From contig JADGAR010000025.1 of the NCBI GenBank assembly GCA_015231915.1, forward strand, positions 1 to 48,446: a stretch of 48,446 bases of DNA. The letters run 5' to 3'. The notes beneath the pieces are model-generated. The model saw nothing but the letters and a program-made list of their open reading frames with translations. It ran no database searches and was not told where the DNA came from. This DNA is from Magnetococcales bacterium. Lineage in GTDB: Bacteria > Pseudomonadota > Magnetococcia > Magnetococcales > Magnetaquicoccaceae. Each line of letters begins with the position of its first letter. Within the stretch, counting starts at the first letter, position 1. Position numbers and translations under genes: made by a program. Below are positions 6,906-16,478 of the stretch, piece by piece.

Positions 6906-7901
6906 TCATTGAAAGAGTGCCTGCAACGAGTCGGCCCTGAAGATTTTGCGCGCCCAGGCATTGATGTCATCCGGATTGGCGGACGTCACCTGTTTTCGAA
7001 CGGCCTCCGGCACCAGGCCGAAGCGCTCCTGGAGCAATTGGAGCAACATTTCGGCCTTGCCTTCCTGTCGGCCTTCCTGTCGGCCTTCCTGTCGGCCTTC
7101 CTGTCGGCCTTCCTGTCGGCCTTGTTGCTTGTAATCCTGTGCCCACTGCTCGACACGCGCCGCCAACATGATCACCACCTCCTGAAGATCGTCGGGGATG
7201 GCCGGCAAGGGATCCACCTCGAGTCGATCCAAGCCGGCCAGCAACAATTCGAGGAACATCTCCTTGACCGGAGGGCCGTCCGGATGCCGCTTGAACCACT
7301 CCGTCAGGTCCTGGGCGGCTCGCACCATGGCTTCCGGATTGTCCGGATGCTCCATGCGGAAAATGATGGCGGTCAGGGCCGGGCTTTCTTCCAACAGCGC
7401 TTTCGGGTAACCGCCTTCGTCCATGGTATAATAGCGTATTTCCGGTTGGAAACGCCACAAGGAAGAGTCCCTTGGCAAGCGGATCAGATCCCGCAGGCTG
7501 GTGGCGGCATTCCAGCGCGGTTCGCCGTTGTAGAGGAGGATGGGGAGCACGGGGGGCAGGCCATCGACGGCTTTCAATTTGCGCTCGGAGACCAGTTGCT
7601 GATAGAGCAGGCTGGTGTAGACGGAAACGCGCAGGGCCATCCATTCGTCGATTTCGGACTGGAACTCCATGATCAGCAATACAAACAGGCTCGATCTGTG
7701 CCGGGTCGGGATCTCCCATGCGATATCGCTGCGGCGACGCTGGCCCTTTCGGGTGGTGAACTTGGTGTTGTGGCGCTTCAGGTGGTCCAGATCGAGTTCC
7801 GCCAGCATGGCCGGTTCCAGAAAGCCGCGCAGCAGGTCGGCGACCATCTCCGGGTGGGCGAAGAAGCGGTGGTAGAGAGAATCCGACGACGCATGGGTCA
7901 T
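6906..7901 (-). CDS. Rpn/YhgA-like PD-(D/E)XK nuclease family protein
   Basis: A 331-residue protein of the recombination-promoting nuclease (Rpn, 'Transposase_31') family. The N-terminal domain has the start pattern HRFFAHPEMVADLLRGFL and the nuclease core D59 (RRSDIAWE) with E79-F-Q81 (LIMEFQ), the PD-(D/E)XK signature. The C-terminal part (QERFG...AWARKIFRADSLQALF) matches the DUF4351-type tail. Between them lies a run of RQEG repeats encoded by perfect 12-base DNA repeats. ATG at 7901 is chosen because the frame upstream lies inside glyS and [14 protein letters not shown] is the normal family start. That ATG overlaps the glyS stop as ATGA, so the gene appears translationally coupled to glycyl-tRNA synthetase. 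Rpn proteins are DNA nucleases linked to recombination, and some have been linked to phage defence. They move easily between genomes, so the link to glyS may be accidental. Confidence 0.85.
   Translation of the reverse strand: MTHASSDSLYHRFFAHPEMVADLLRGFLEPAMLAELDLDHLKRHNTKFTTRKGQRRRSDIAWEIPTRHRSSLFVLLIMEFQSEIDEWMALRVSVYTSLLYQQLVSERKLKAVDGLPPVLPILLYNGEPRWNAATSLRDLIRLPRDSSLWRFQPEIRYYTMDEGGYPKALLEESPALTAIIFRMEHPDNPEAMVRAAQDLTEWFKRHPDGPPVKEMFLELLLAGLDRLEVDPLPAIPDDLQEVVIMLAARVEQWAQDYKQQGRQEGRQEGRQEGRQEGRQEGKAEMLLQLLQERFGLVPEAVRKQVTSANPDDINAWARKIFRADSLQALFQ
7059..7118. repeat. Five perfect 12-bp tandem repeats inside the Rpn-like gene
   Basis: The unit GCCTTCCTGTCG (plus strand) is repeated five times without change at 7059-7118, followed by half a unit. 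On the coding (minus) strand it specifies a run of four-residue RQEG-type units at about residues 262-281. Copy number changes would stay in frame and only lengthen or shorten a charged linker, so this is a likely length-variable site in the population. Confidence 0.95.
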
Positions 7902-10000
7902 GCCGGCAACTCCAGCCGGCTGACATCCGCAACCTGACCAAAACTCTCCCGGATCATGCGCAACAAGGCCAAACGATTGCGACGCGTGGCAGTGTCGGGA
8001 TCCATCACCAACAACTCGTCGAAAAAGCGATCGATGGATTCCCGCAGGGTGGCCAGAATGGCCAGGGCAGCACCATAATCCCGCACCTCGACCAACGACG
8101 TGGCCTGACCGGCACAACGGGTCAACTCGGCCCACAACCCCTGTTCCGCCGGATGAGTCAATGCACCCTGCTCCACCTCGGCCTGACGATCCTCCAGGGG
8201 CGCCTTGGCCAAAATGTTGACGATCCGCTTGTTGGCGGCCACCAGGGAAACGAAAGAATCGGATCGCTTGAATTCGGCCAACGCCCGCACCCGGTCCACC
8301 ACATCCCGCAAATCGTCCTTGCCCAACGCCTGCACGGCATCGATGGAATCATGATCGAAACTCTGCCGCAAATAGACCTTGAGCCGGCCATAGAAGAAAT
8401 CCAAGACCGCAGCACCGACACTCCCGGCATCCTGCTCCAACACCCCAGGCGCATAGGCTTCATGGGCGATCCGCACCGTTTCCAGCAAAGGCAAACGCAA
8501 CCCCTCGCCATCCAGAACCATGCGAATCACCCCCAGGGCGGCACGCCGCAACCCAAAAGGATCCCTGGTCCCGGTGGGCGCCAGACCGATGGCGAAACAT
8601 CCCGTCAGGGTGTCCAACTTGTCGGCCATGGAAACGATCCTGCCCAGGAGCGTCTCGGGCAGGGCATCCGACGGACCTTGCGGTCGATAATGATCGCGAA
8701 TGGCCTGAGCCACATCGGGATTTTCCCCGGCATGCAGGGCATAATAGCCCCCCATGATCCCCTGCAACTCCGGAAACTCCCCCACCATCCCGGTCACCAG
8801 ATCACACTTGGCCAACATGGCCGCCTTGGAGGCCAGACCGACCTGCGCGTCTGCGAGGGCAAACCGTTCGGCCAGATGACCGGCCAACGTGGCCATGCGC
8901 ATCGCCTTTTTGTGCAACGTCCCCAGTTTGGCCTGGAACACCACCGTTCGCAAAGCGGAAAGACGCTCCGGAAGCGGGGTCCCCCGATCCTCGCGCCAGT
9001 AGAAGGCGGCATCCTCCAACCGGGCGCGCAACACCCGCTCATAACCCTTCACCAACACCGACGGATCGGCAACCTCCAGGTTGGCCACGGCCACGAAATG
9101 CGGCAACAGCTTGCCATCCAGGCCATGCACGGGAAAATATTTCTGATGATACTTCATGGAGGTGGTCAAGACCTCCGGGGGAATCTCCAGATACCTGGGA
9201 TCGAAACGACCCAGCATGGGCACCGGCCACTCGGTCAGACCGGCATTTTCGGTCAGCAGGCCCTCATCCGGAATGGCACGCCCCCCCGCCTGTTCCGCCA
9301 GCCGCTCCACCCCGGTTCGGATGGTCTGTTTGCGCGCTTCCAGGGAGAGCATGACCCGGCCTCGTTCGAGGGCCGCGAGATACTCCCCGGCGTTGCGCGC
9401 CACGAAGGGACCAGGCGCCATGAAACGATGACCACGGGTGGCGTCGGCGGCCACCAGACCGTCCACCGTGGCCACCGGAATCACCTCCCCATCCAGCAGG
9501 GCCACCATCCAGCGCACGGGACGCACGAAACGCATCTGTCCGCTCCCCCAGCGCATCGACTTGGGCCAGGCGAAACGGGTCAGGATCCCGGCCAGCAGAT
9601 CGGCCAGCATGACCCGCGCCTCGACCCCAGGGGTGCGCAGGGTGCAGGCCAGATAACTCCCCTTGGGGGTGTCGAGCCGCTCCAGCTCGGCCACCTTCAC
9701 CCCGCACACCCTGGCGAACCCCTCGGCGGCTGGGGTGGGCATGCCCTGGGCATCGAAGGCCCGCTCCACGGGGGGACCCCGCCGCTCCTCGGCCCGGTCG
9801 GGCTGGCGCTCCCGCAGCCCGGCGACGGCGATGGCCAGACGCCTGGGCGTGCCATGACACCATTCGACCCGGGTGGTTTCGTCCCACAATCCGGACTGGC
9901 CCAGGACCTCCGACACGGTGGCCTTCAGTTGCGCCACGGCCTCCGGCAGCATGCGCGAGGGGATCTCCTCGCAGCCGATCTCCCACAACAACGCGCTCAT
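7898..10000 (-). CDS. glyS: Glycyl-tRNA synthetase beta subunit
   Basis: A 700-residue GlyS of the bacterial alpha2-beta2 glycyl-tRNA synthetase. The family start [21 protein letters not shown] is clear, and the body contains the expected conserved blocks, such as [31 protein letters not shown] and [18 protein letters not shown]. The length is normal for the family. The beta subunit binds tRNA-Gly and is needed for aminoacylation by the catalytic alpha subunit. Its start overlaps the glyQ stop by the ATGA arrangement (9997-10000), and its own stop overlaps the start of the Rpn-like gene. The long open frame on the opposite strand through this gene is a GC-driven shadow. Confidence 0.97.
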   Translation of the reverse strand: MSALLWEIGCEEIPSRMLPEAVAQLKATVSEVLGQSGLWDETTRVEWCHGTPRRLAIAVAGLRERQPDRAEERRGPPVERAFDAQGMPTPAAEGFARVCGVKVAELERLDTPKGSYLACTLRTPGVEARVMLADLLAGILTRFAWPKSMRWGSGQMRFVRPVRWMVALLDGEVIPVATVDGLVAADATRGHRFMAPGPFVARNAGEYLAALERGRVMLSLEARKQTIRTGVERLAEQAGGRAIPDEGLLTENAGLTEWPVPMLGRFDPRYLEIPPEVLTTSMKYHQKYFPVHGLDGKLLPHFVAVANLEVADPSVLVKGYERVLRARLEDAAFYWREDRGTPLPERLSALRTVVFQAKLGTLHKKAMRMATLAGHLAERFALADAQVGLASKAAMLAKCDLVTGMVGEFPELQGIMGGYYALHAGENPDVAQAIRDHYRPQGPSDALPETLLGRIVSMADKLDTLTGCFAIGLAPTGTRDPFGLRRAALGVIRMVLDGEGLRLPLLETVRIAHEAYAPGVLEQDAGSVGAAVLDFFYGRLKVYLRQSFDHDSIDAVQALGKDDLRDVVDRVRALAEFKRSDSFVSLVAANKRIVNILAKAPLEDRQAEVEQGALTHPAEQGLWAELTRCAGQATSLVEVRDYGAALAILATLRESIDRFFDELLVMDPDTATRRNRLALLRMIRESFGQVADVSRLELPA

Positions 10001-10884
10001 GCCCTTTCTCCCGCCGGCTGCTGGATGAGGGGATGACCCAATGCCTCCCGCTGGGCCGCGAACCCCTCTGCGGAGACCTTGGCCAGGTTCCGCACCCGAC
10101 CGATGTAACGGGCACGCTCCGTGACGCTGATGGCCCCCCTGGCATCCAACAGGTTGAAGGCATGCGATGCGCGGATCACCTGATCATATGCCGGACCTGG
10201 CAGCCTGCGCTCCACCAGAGCCAATGCCTCTGCCTCGAAGGTGGCAAACAGGGAAAACAACTGCTCCACGTTGGCGCCACTGAAATTGTAATGGGAATAA
10301 TCGACCTCTTCCTGGCGATGGACATCCCCGTAGGTGACACCGGGCGTCCATGTCAGGTCGTAGACGTTTTCCACCCCCTGAATGTACATGGCCAGACGCT
10401 CCAGGCCGTAAGTCAGTTCGCCGGAGACCAGGGGCAGATCCAACCCGCCCACCTGCTGGAAATAGGTGAACTGGGTCACCTCCATGCCGTCGAGCCACAC
10501 CTCCCATCCCAGGCCCCAGGCCCCCAGGGTGGGACTCTCCCAGTCGTCCTCCACGAAGCGGATGTCGTGGGCCGCCGGATCGATGCCGATGGCGGAGAGC
10601 GAATCCAGATAGATCTCCTGAATGTCGTCCGGAGAGGGTTTGAGTATGACCTGGAATTGATAATAACGCTGCAACCGGTTGGGATTGTCGCCGTAACGTC
10701 CATCCTTGGGTCGGCGCGAAGGCTGCACATAGGCGACGTTCCAGGGTTCCGGCCCCAGGGAACGCAGAAACGTGGCCGGATGAAAGGTCCCGGCGCCCAT
10801 CTCCATGTCGTAGGGCTGCAAAATGGCGCACCCCCGATTCGACCAGTAACGGTGCAAGGATAGAATGAGTTCTTGGAAAGTCAC
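9997..10884 (-). CDS. glyQ: Glycyl-tRNA synthetase alpha subunit
   Basis: A 295-residue catalytic alpha subunit of the heterotetrameric glycyl-tRNA synthetase. It begins [13 protein letters not shown] and contains the class II motifs in [37 protein letters not shown] and [10 protein letters not shown]. The open frame continues to 10959, but the family start fits a GTG at 10884, which is preceded on the minus strand by AAGGAG at a good distance. The extra upstream residues are not family-like. It is the first gene of glyQ-glyS, with a promoter candidate at 10919-10947 and a divergent protease gene on the other side. Confidence 0.96.
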   Translation of the reverse strand: MTFQELILSLHRYWSNRGCAILQPYDMEMGAGTFHPATFLRSLGPEPWNVAYVQPSRRPKDGRYGDNPNRLQRYYQFQVILKPSPDDIQEIYLDSLSAIGIDPAAHDIRFVEDDWESPTLGAWGLGWEVWLDGMEVTQFTYFQQVGGLDLPLVSGELTYGLERLAMYIQGVENVYDLTWTPGVTYGDVHRQEEVDYSHYNFSGANVEQLFSLFATFEAEALALVERRLPGPAYDQVIRASHAFNLLDARGAISVTERARYIGRVRNLAKVSAEGFAAQREALGHPLIQQPAGERA

Positions 10885-10918
10885 TGTCCGCTCCTTGTGG
10901 CTCGTGAAAGAATGAGAG

Positions 10919-10947
10919 ATGATCCCTCCTTGCGGCACAAGTGTCAA
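10919..10947 (-). promoter_or_regulatory. Candidate sigma70 promoter of glyQS
   Basis: On the minus strand a perfect -35 box TTGACA (10947-10942) is followed after 17 bases by GATCAT (10924-10919), which matches the -10 consensus at four of six positions. Transcription would start near 10912, about 28 bases before the GTG start of glyQ. Confidence 0.5.
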
Positions 10948-10976
10948 TTCCTCGCGCAAGGGTTGGGGGGTTGCCC

Positions 10977-12227
10977 ATGACCATGCTGGGTCTTTTGATT
11001 CTGCTCGCCATGCTGACGAGCTTCGGACTGGATGTCACCGCCGGGGTGCTCAACCTGCGCGCCCTCGCCCCGCACCCTCCGGAGCGGTTCGCGGACGTGA
11101 TCGACCAGGCGGCCTGGGAACGGGCCAGGGCCTATACCCGGGATCGGACCATTCTGGATCTGACCGCTTCCGGGTTCATGCTGGCGATGCTGCTCGTCTG
11201 GTGGTTCATGGGGGGCTTTCCCTGGCTGGATCGGGTGATCGGGGCCTGGAAACTGGGGATACTCGGTTCCGGGGTGATCTACATCGGTGCGCTGTTTCTT
11301 CTGGCCAAGCTGATCGCCTTGCCCTTCAAGATCATCGGCACCTTCCTGGTGGAGGCGAGGCACGGCTTCAACCGGACCAGTATCGCCACCTTCGTTGGCG
11401 ACAAGGCCAAGAGCTTTCTGCTCTCTTTGGTGCTGGGCGGTCCCTTTCTGATCGCGGTGCTCTATTTTTTTCAGTACGCGGGACAATGGGCCTGGCTGGC
11501 CTGCTGGGGATCGGCGAGCGTGTTTTTGATCTTCATCCAGTATCTGGCGCCCGCCTGGCTGATGCCCCTGTTCAACCGGTTCGTGCCCCTGCCGGAGGGA
11601 CCCCTGCGCGTGGCAATTCAGGAATATCTGCGCGGTGTCGGCTTTTCCGCGCCCAATGTTTACGAAATGGACGGTTCGCGCCGCTCCACCAAGGTCAACG
11701 CCTTCGTGACCGGCTTCGGAGAGCGGCGCAGGATCGTGCTGTTCGACACCATGATCGCCAGGCATGAGGTGCCCGAGGTGGTGGCGGTGCTCGCCCACGA
11801 GGTGGGTCATGCCCGATTGCGCCACATCCCCAAAATGACGCTCTATGCCGTGCTCTATCTGGGGATCATGTCCCAGATTCTGGCCATTGCCATGGGGATG
11901 CCCGACCTGCACCAGGCCTTTTACATGGAACATCTCACCCTGCACGGCGGACTGATCTTTTTCATGCTGCTGGTGGTGCCGCTGGATCTGCTGCTGGGTC
12001 CGGCGATGAAGTCCCTGACCCGCCGTTACGAATTCGCCGCCGACCAATTCGCCGCCACCACCCTGGCCGACCCGGGCGCTTTGGCTGCGGCCTTGAAGAA
12101 GCTGGCCGCCAGCAACCTGACCCACCTGACCCCCCATCCGTTCCATGTGTTTCTCCACGACTCCCACCCGCCCATTCTGCAACGCATCGAGGCCATCGAG
12201 CGATGTGCGCGGGGGGAGTCCGGATAA
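10977..12227 (+). CDS. M48 family membrane metallopeptidase (Ste24/CAAX protease-like)
   Basis: A 416-residue integral membrane zinc protease. There are several hydrophobic segments: the N-terminus, about 60-80, 100-125, 150-200 and 300-345. The active site is HEVGH (H274, E275, H278), and the third zinc ligand is E352 in YEFAADQFA. The pattern [19 protein letters not shown] before the HExxH is typical of the Ste24 branch. Bacterial members act in membrane protein quality control rather than on prenylated proteins. An in-frame GTG at 10941 exists, but ATG 10977 lies behind a G-rich stretch and gives a proper hydrophobic N-terminus; ATG 10983 is also possible. It is divergent from glyQ and followed by ppk2 after about 90 bases. 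Confidence 0.92.
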   Translation: MTMLGLLILLAMLTSFGLDVTAGVLNLRALAPHPPERFADVIDQAAWERARAYTRDRTILDLTASGFMLAMLLVWWFMGGFPWLDRVIGAWKLGILGSGVIYIGALFLLAKLIALPFKIIGTFLVEARHGFNRTSIATFVGDKAKSFLLSLVLGGPFLIAVLYFFQYAGQWAWLACWGSASVFLIFIQYLAPAWLMPLFNRFVPLPEGPLRVAIQEYLRGVGFSAPNVYEMDGSRRSTKVNAFVTGFGERRRIVLFDTMIARHEVPEVVAVLAHEVGHARLRHIPKMTLYAVLYLGIMSQILAIAMGMPDLHQAFYMEHLTLHGGLIFFMLLVVPLDLLLGPAMKSLTRRYEFAADQFAATTLADPGALAAALKKLAASNLTHLTPHPFHVFLHDSHPPILQRIEAIERCARGESG

Positions 12228-12315
12228 ATTGTGTCTGGCGATGCATGGATTTTGATGATATACAGACCCTGCTCTGACAATGAGGAAATGTCCCAATTTA
12301 GCATAGGAGATCAGC

Positions 12316-13254
12316 ATGACGGATCAAGAAAACGCAACACCGGAAGAACTCGAGGCCCCCGAACCCAAGGAAGCCAAACCGGCCAAGGTCGCCAAGGTCA
12401 AGAACGACAAAGAGGCGGCAGCCTCTGCCGATGGAGAAGGCAAAGTGAAAAAGGAAAGCAAGGTCGCCAAGATCAGCGAGGCGGACTATCTCAAGGAGTT
12501 GGCCAAGCTGCATGTCGAGCTGGTCAAGCTGCAGGAGTGGGTCAAGGTCAAGGGGTTGAAGGTGGTCATCCTGTTCGAGGGACGGGACGCTGCTGGCAAG
12601 GGTGGGGTGATCAAGCGGATCACCGAACCCTTAAGCCCCCGCATCGCCAGGGTGGTGGCTCTGGGGACCCCCACCGAGCGGGAGAAGTCCCAGTGGTACT
12701 TCCAGCGCTATGTGCCCCATTTGCCCGCCGCAGGCGAGATGTGCCTCTTCGACCGCAGCTGGTACAACCGCGCCGGGGTGGAGCGGGTGATGGGCTTTTG
12801 CACCGAGGACGAATATCGCGAATTTCTGCGTTCCTGCCCGGAATTCGAGCGCATGCTGGTGCGTTCCGGCATCATTCTCATCAAGTACTGGTTCTCGGTG
12901 AGCGACAAGGAGCAGGAAAAGCGTTTCCTGAGCCGCACCAAGGATCCCACCAAGCAGTGGAAGGTCAGCCCCATGGACCTGGAGTCCCGCATGCGCTGGG
13001 AAGACTACTCCCGCGCCAAGGACGCCATGTTCTCCTACACCGACACCAAGCAGAACCCCTGGTTTGTGGTGGACGCGGACATCAAGACCCATGCCCGCCT
13101 CAACTGCATCAGCCACCTGCTGAGCCAGATTCCCTACGAGGATCTGCTGACCGTCAAGGATCCGCTGAAACTGCCGCCGCGCAAGAAGTCCTCCGGCTAT
13201 GTGCGTCCCCCCATCGACGAGCAGACCTGGGTGCCTTACAAGTATCACGGCTGA
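12316..13254 (+). CDS. ppk2: Polyphosphate kinase 2 family protein
   Basis: A 312-residue PPK2. Residues 1-52 are a charged Ala/Lys/Glu-rich extension of no recognisable fold. The kinase domain then has Walker A GRDAAGKGG (89-97), the lid region with TPTEREKSQWYFQRY, and Walker B DRSWYNRAG (146-154). PPK2 uses polyphosphate to phosphorylate nucleotides, commonly ADP or GDP to the triphosphate, or the reverse. The single PPK2 domain fits the class I group, but substrate preference cannot be read off. AGGAG at 12306-12310 provides a good ribosome binding site. The gene probably forms its own unit and ends before the hairpin at 13277-13312. Polyphosphate metabolism fits organisms that store phosphate granules. 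Confidence 0.93.
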   Translation: MTDQENATPEELEAPEPKEAKPAKVAKVKNDKEAAASADGEGKVKKESKVAKISEADYLKELAKLHVELVKLQEWVKVKGLKVVILFEGRDAAGKGGVIKRITEPLSPRIARVVALGTPTEREKSQWYFQRYVPHLPAAGEMCLFDRSWYNRAGVERVMGFCTEDEYREFLRSCPEFERMLVRSGIILIKYWFSVSDKEQEKRFLSRTKDPTKQWKVSPMDLESRMRWEDYSRAKDAMFSYTDTKQNPWFVVDADIKTHARLNCISHLLSQIPYEDLLTVKDPLKLPPRKKSSGYVRPPIDEQTWVPYKYHG

Positions 13255-13568
13255 TACGCCGCAATTGTTGTCGCATGCCTCACCGGGGGAGGTCCGTCTC
13301 TCCCGGTGAGGCGTGGGCACTGGGCTGCTGCTTTAGCGCAAATACCGTCCTCATCCGCAAGATCGCTTCCGCCATAAGTGGTTGGTCCCTTCTGAAGCCC
13401 CAATTTGACATCTGGCGCCTCACCTGTCGCCCTCAATGCCCGCCCCGCCGTTCAACCGAAATGCGCGCGTGCAACACCCGCATGCGGGAGTTGGACACCC
13501 ACCTCCCTCTCATGCTATAGTGAGAGGATGGCAGGATTTCGAATTCCCGATGGAGTGGGGCCTCTTGC
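13255..13568. other. Intergenic region with two inverted repeats
   Basis: No convincing gene is seen in these 314 bases. An 11-bp stem, GCCTCACCGGG (13277-13287) with CCCGGTGAGGC (13302-13312), stands 22 bases after the ppk2 stop. It is terminator-like but lacks a T-run. A second palindrome, CCTCTCA (13506-13512) with TGAGAGG (13521-13527), encloses the possible -10 element of the next gene. Confidence 0.6.
13491..13527 (+). promoter_or_regulatory. Candidate promoter/operator of the radical SAM gene
   Basis: TTGGAC (13491-13496) and TATAGT (13516-13521) are spaced by 19 bases, slightly long for a sigma70 promoter. The -10 box lies in the loop and arm of the palindrome CCTCTCA...TGAGAGG (13506-13527), which could be a repressor site. 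The gene start is at 13569. Confidence 0.35.
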
Positions 13569-14522
13569 ATGAATGTGTTTTTATACCATGTGGAAAAGTG
13601 GACCGGATGCCCGGAGCTGCGCGGTCGCACCCTGGAGACGCTGCAGGTCAATCTCGGGCTGCGCTGCACCCTGGAATGCCACCATTGTCACCTGGGCGCC
13701 TCGCCGCGGCGCAAGGAGACGATGAGCGGCGCGGTGATGGACCGCCTCCTGGAGTGGCTGCGCCACGCCCCCTGCAAGACCGTGGACATCACCGGGGGCG
13801 CACCGGAACTCCATCCCCGGCTGCGACCGTTCATCGCCGGATTGCGCGGCATGGGCATCGACATCCTCCTGCGCACCAACCTGGCGGTCATGACGGAGCC
13901 GGAACAGGAGGAGCTGCCCCGCTTCCTCGCGGACATGGGGGTCCACCTGATCGGCTCCCTGCCCTGCTATCTGGAACGGAATGTCGATGCGCAGCGTGGC
14001 ACGGGGACCTTCCGGCGTTCCCTGGAGGGGATCCGGCGCCTCAATCGTCACGGTTACGGCCTGCGGCCCAACCTGCCGTTGACCCTGGTCTACAACCCTG
14101 CCGGCCCCTTCCTGCCCCCGGACCAGTGCAAGCTGGAACAGGAGTACCGCCGCATCCTGCAAAAGGATCACGGCCTCTCCTTCAGCCGGCTCATCGCCAT
14201 GGCCAACATGCCCATCGGTCGGTTCGGGGCCATGCTGCGCCACCAGGGCGAGGAGAAGGCCTATCTGACCACCCTGGAACGGGCCTTCAATCCCCACACC
14301 CTGGAAGGCCTCATGTGCCGCAATCAGATCAGCGTCCGCTGGGACGGACAGTTGTTCGACTGCGACTTCAACCTGGCCCTGGACATGCCGGTCAACACCG
14401 GTTCTCCCGGCGAGGCACGGCTCGACGACGCCCTGGCGGACCGGCTCATCGTGACCGGCAATCATTGCCTGGCCTGCACCGCCGGGGCAGGATCCTCCTG
14501 TTCGGGCGCGCTGGCAGCGTGA
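13569..14522 (+). CDS. ArsS-like radical SAM protein (arsenosugar biosynthesis family)
   Basis: A 317-residue radical SAM enzyme. The 4Fe-4S/SAM motif is C33-x3-C37-x2-C40 (CTLECHHC), followed by the GGAPE motif (TGGAPELHP). The C-terminal DUF3641-type cysteine region ends CLACTAGAGSSC (C300, C303, C311), the hallmark of the radical SAM/Cys-rich family now named ArsS. ArsS is thought to attach the 5'-deoxyadenosyl group of SAM to a methylated arsenical on the way to arsenosugars. The usual partner, the methyltransferase ArsM, is not next to it here. In some relatives a cysteine in this region is selenocysteine; here all are ordinary TGC/TGT codons. No TGA readthrough is needed. The gene is followed after five bases by an uncharacterised gene. 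Confidence 0.82.
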   Translation: MNVFLYHVEKWTGCPELRGRTLETLQVNLGLRCTLECHHCHLGASPRRKETMSGAVMDRLLEWLRHAPCKTVDITGGAPELHPRLRPFIAGLRGMGIDILLRTNLAVMTEPEQEELPRFLADMGVHLIGSLPCYLERNVDAQRGTGTFRRSLEGIRRLNRHGYGLRPNLPLTLVYNPAGPFLPPDQCKLEQEYRRILQKDHGLSFSRLIAMANMPIGRFGAMLRHQGEEKAYLTTLERAFNPHTLEGLMCRNQISVRWDGQLFDCDFNLALDMPVNTGSPGEARLDDALADRLIVTGNHCLACTAGAGSSCSGALAA

Positions 14523-14527
14523 CCACC

Positions 14528-15070
14528 ATGAGTCAGGGCCAGATTCATCAATTGCAGGCCTCCTACTCTGCACAGGAGGATCGGCTGCTGTTGCGGGTCA
14601 GCACTTCGGACCACGCGGAATTCCGTTTCTGGCTGACGCGCCGCTTCATCCAGCGGCTCTGGGAGGGGTTGCGTCACCACCTGGAAAACCGGCACCGCAT
14701 TGCGGAATCGGACCCGCAAGCCCGCGCCGCGCTCCTGGAGTTCATGCACCAGAACGCCACCGCGCAGGTCGATTTCGCCTCGCCCTACCAGGAGACCCCG
14801 GAGACCGACACCCCACTGGGCCGGGAACCGATCCTGGTGGTTCGCGCCACCCTGGGCGTGGTGCCGGAACAGGAGGAACTCGTCCGGCTCGGCCTGAACC
14901 CGGCAGAAGGCGAGGGGATCGAATTGACCCTGGACACGCAACTTATGCACGGTTTTTGCAAACTGTTGGCGGACGCCATGAGCCAGGCCGAATGGGATCT
15001 GTGTCTGGGCTTCATCAATGCCGATCCGGTTCCGGCGCTGCCCGAACGGGGAGGCCAGGTTCTGCACTGA
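14528..15070 (+). CDS. Conserved hypothetical protein
   Basis: A 180-residue protein that I cannot assign to a named family. There is no signal peptide or membrane segment. The N-terminal part reads like a beta-strand followed by a helix-rich segment (QEDRLLLRVSTSDHAEFRFW, then LTRRFIQRLWEGL). The middle is acidic and glutamine-rich, and the C-terminus has LMHGFCKLLADAM. Similar short cytoplasmic proteins of unknown role occur in Alphaproteobacteria, to my recollection. ATG 14528 follows the radical SAM stop by five bases, and no strong ribosome binding site is present, so translation may be coupled. The trigger factor gene starts 79 bases downstream; whether they share a transcript is unclear. 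Confidence 0.7.
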   Translation: MSQGQIHQLQASYSAQEDRLLLRVSTSDHAEFRFWLTRRFIQRLWEGLRHHLENRHRIAESDPQARAALLEFMHQNATAQVDFASPYQETPETDTPLGREPILVVRATLGVVPEQEELVRLGLNPAEGEGIELTLDTQLMHGFCKLLADAMSQAEWDLCLGFINADPVPALPERGGQVLH

Positions 15071-15149
15071 CCGCCATTTCACGCCGGCCCCCCGACGGAT
15101 CGGGAGGCGGGCATTTCATTCATCTTCACGCAATCGTATCGGGGATGTC

Positions 15150-16478
15150 ATGCAAGTCACTGTGGAAAAAACGGCTACCTTCGACCGCCAGGTCACCATC
15201 CGGATACCTGCCGCCGAGGTGGATCACCAACTGGACCAGGAGTTGCAACGCCTGGCACAAACCGTCAAGCTGCCAGGCTTTCGTCCCGGCAAGGTGCCCA
15301 GACACCATCTGGAATCCCGCTTCCGGGACCATCTGAACGGCGCGGTCATGGAGCTGCTGCTCAAGGAGAGCTATCCCAGAATGCTGCGTCAGGAGTCCCT
15401 GGTCCCGGTGGACGAACCCGACATGAACCTGGGTGAGCTGCAGCGGGGCCACGATTTCGTCTACGTGGCCAGGATCCAGGTGATGCCCGATGTGGAGCCG
15501 CAAGGATACCGGGGGCTGGAGTTGACCCGGCGCACCCCCCTTGTGACGGATCAGGACGTGGATGCGGCGCTGGAAAAACTGCGCGAGTCCATGGCCCACT
15601 TCGAGGCGCAAGAAGGGGCATCGGCCAATTCGGGCGACCAGGTGGTGATGGATTTCACCGGTTTCGTGGATGGCGAGGCGTTCGAGGGAGGGGATGCCAA
15701 GGGGTATGTCCTGGAACTCGGCAGTGGCCGCTTCATCCCCGGTTTCGAGGATCAGCTCGTCGGCAGTGCCGCCGGCGAGGAACGGGAAGTCCGGGTCACC
15801 TTCCCGGAGCAGTACGGCGCCCCCCATCTGGCCGGCAAGGATGCCCTGTTTCGCTGCAAGATCACCGAGATCCGGTCACGGGTGCTGCCCCCCCTGGACG
15901 ACACGCTGGCCGAGGCGGCCAATGTCGCGGAAGGGGGCCTGGCGCGCCTGCGCGAGTCGCTGGAGGAAACGATCCGGGAAGAAGCGACAAGAGGCGCGGA
16001 ACGACTCCTGCATCGACAGATCCGCAATCTGCTCCTGCAAGCCAATCCCATGGAACTCCCGGAGCGGATGGTGGAACGGGAACGCAACTCCATGGTCGAA
16101 TATGCCAAGCGGGAGTACCAGATCAAGGGATTGGATCCGGCGCAGGCCGGCCTGACCGACGAAGTGCTGGCGGCTGGCTTCAAGGACGCGGCGGCCCGGC
16201 GCGTGAGCCTCGGTCTGCTGCTCTCGGCCATTGCCGCCAAAGAGAACCTCAAGGCGGACGAGGCCAAGGTGGCCATGCGGATCGGCCAACTCGCCGCCGC
16301 CTACGGTCCCCAGGCGGGGAACTTCAAGAAATGGCTGCAAAACGACCCGAATCGCATGGAGGAGATCCGGGATACCGTCCTCGAGGATACCGTGTTGGAA
16401 TGGATCGTGCAAAATGGTGTGGTCACCGAGGAGAGCTGCGCCGCCGGAGAACTGTTCGACCAGGATGAGCAAGCATGA
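15150..16478 (+). CDS. tig: Trigger factor (ribosome-associated chaperone, prolyl isomerase)
   Basis: A 442-residue trigger factor that binds nascent chains at the ribosome exit tunnel. The N-terminal ribosome-binding domain starts [20 protein letters not shown] and carries the tunnel-binding loop [11 protein letters not shown] near residue 45. The FKBP-type isomerase domain follows (about 155-245, with [20 protein letters not shown] and [10 protein letters not shown]). The C-terminal helical chaperone domain completes the normal length. The open frame extends upstream to 15018, but ATG 15150 gives the exact family start. The stop overlaps the clpP start (ATGA at 16475-16478). The order tig-clpP-clpX-lon is the classical arrangement in Proteobacteria. 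Confidence 0.97.
   Translation: MQVTVEKTATFDRQVTIRIPAAEVDHQLDQELQRLAQTVKLPGFRPGKVPRHHLESRFRDHLNGAVMELLLKESYPRMLRQESLVPVDEPDMNLGELQRGHDFVYVARIQVMPDVEPQGYRGLELTRRTPLVTDQDVDAALEKLRESMAHFEAQEGASANSGDQVVMDFTGFVDGEAFEGGDAKGYVLELGSGRFIPGFEDQLVGSAAGEEREVRVTFPEQYGAPHLAGKDALFRCKITEIRSRVLPPLDDTLAEAANVAEGGLARLRESLEETIREEATRGAERLLHRQIRNLLLQANPMELPERMVERERNSMVEYAKREYQIKGLDPAQAGLTDEVLAAGFKDAAARRVSLGLLLSAIAAKENLKADEAKVAMRIGQLAAAYGPQAGNFKKWLQNDPNRMEEIRDTVLEDTVLEWIVQNGVVTEESCAAGELFDQDEQA

Noticed and set aside
8153-10036. Long open frame (627 residues) opposite glyS
   Set aside because: It lies exactly opposite a certain gene, has a His/Gln/Pro-rich composition typical of GC-rich antisense frames, and shows no family pattern.
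13569-14522. Selenocysteine in the ArsS-like protein
   Set aside because: All cysteine positions in the radical SAM motif and the C-terminal tail are ordinary cysteine codons; no in-frame TGA is present before the true stop.
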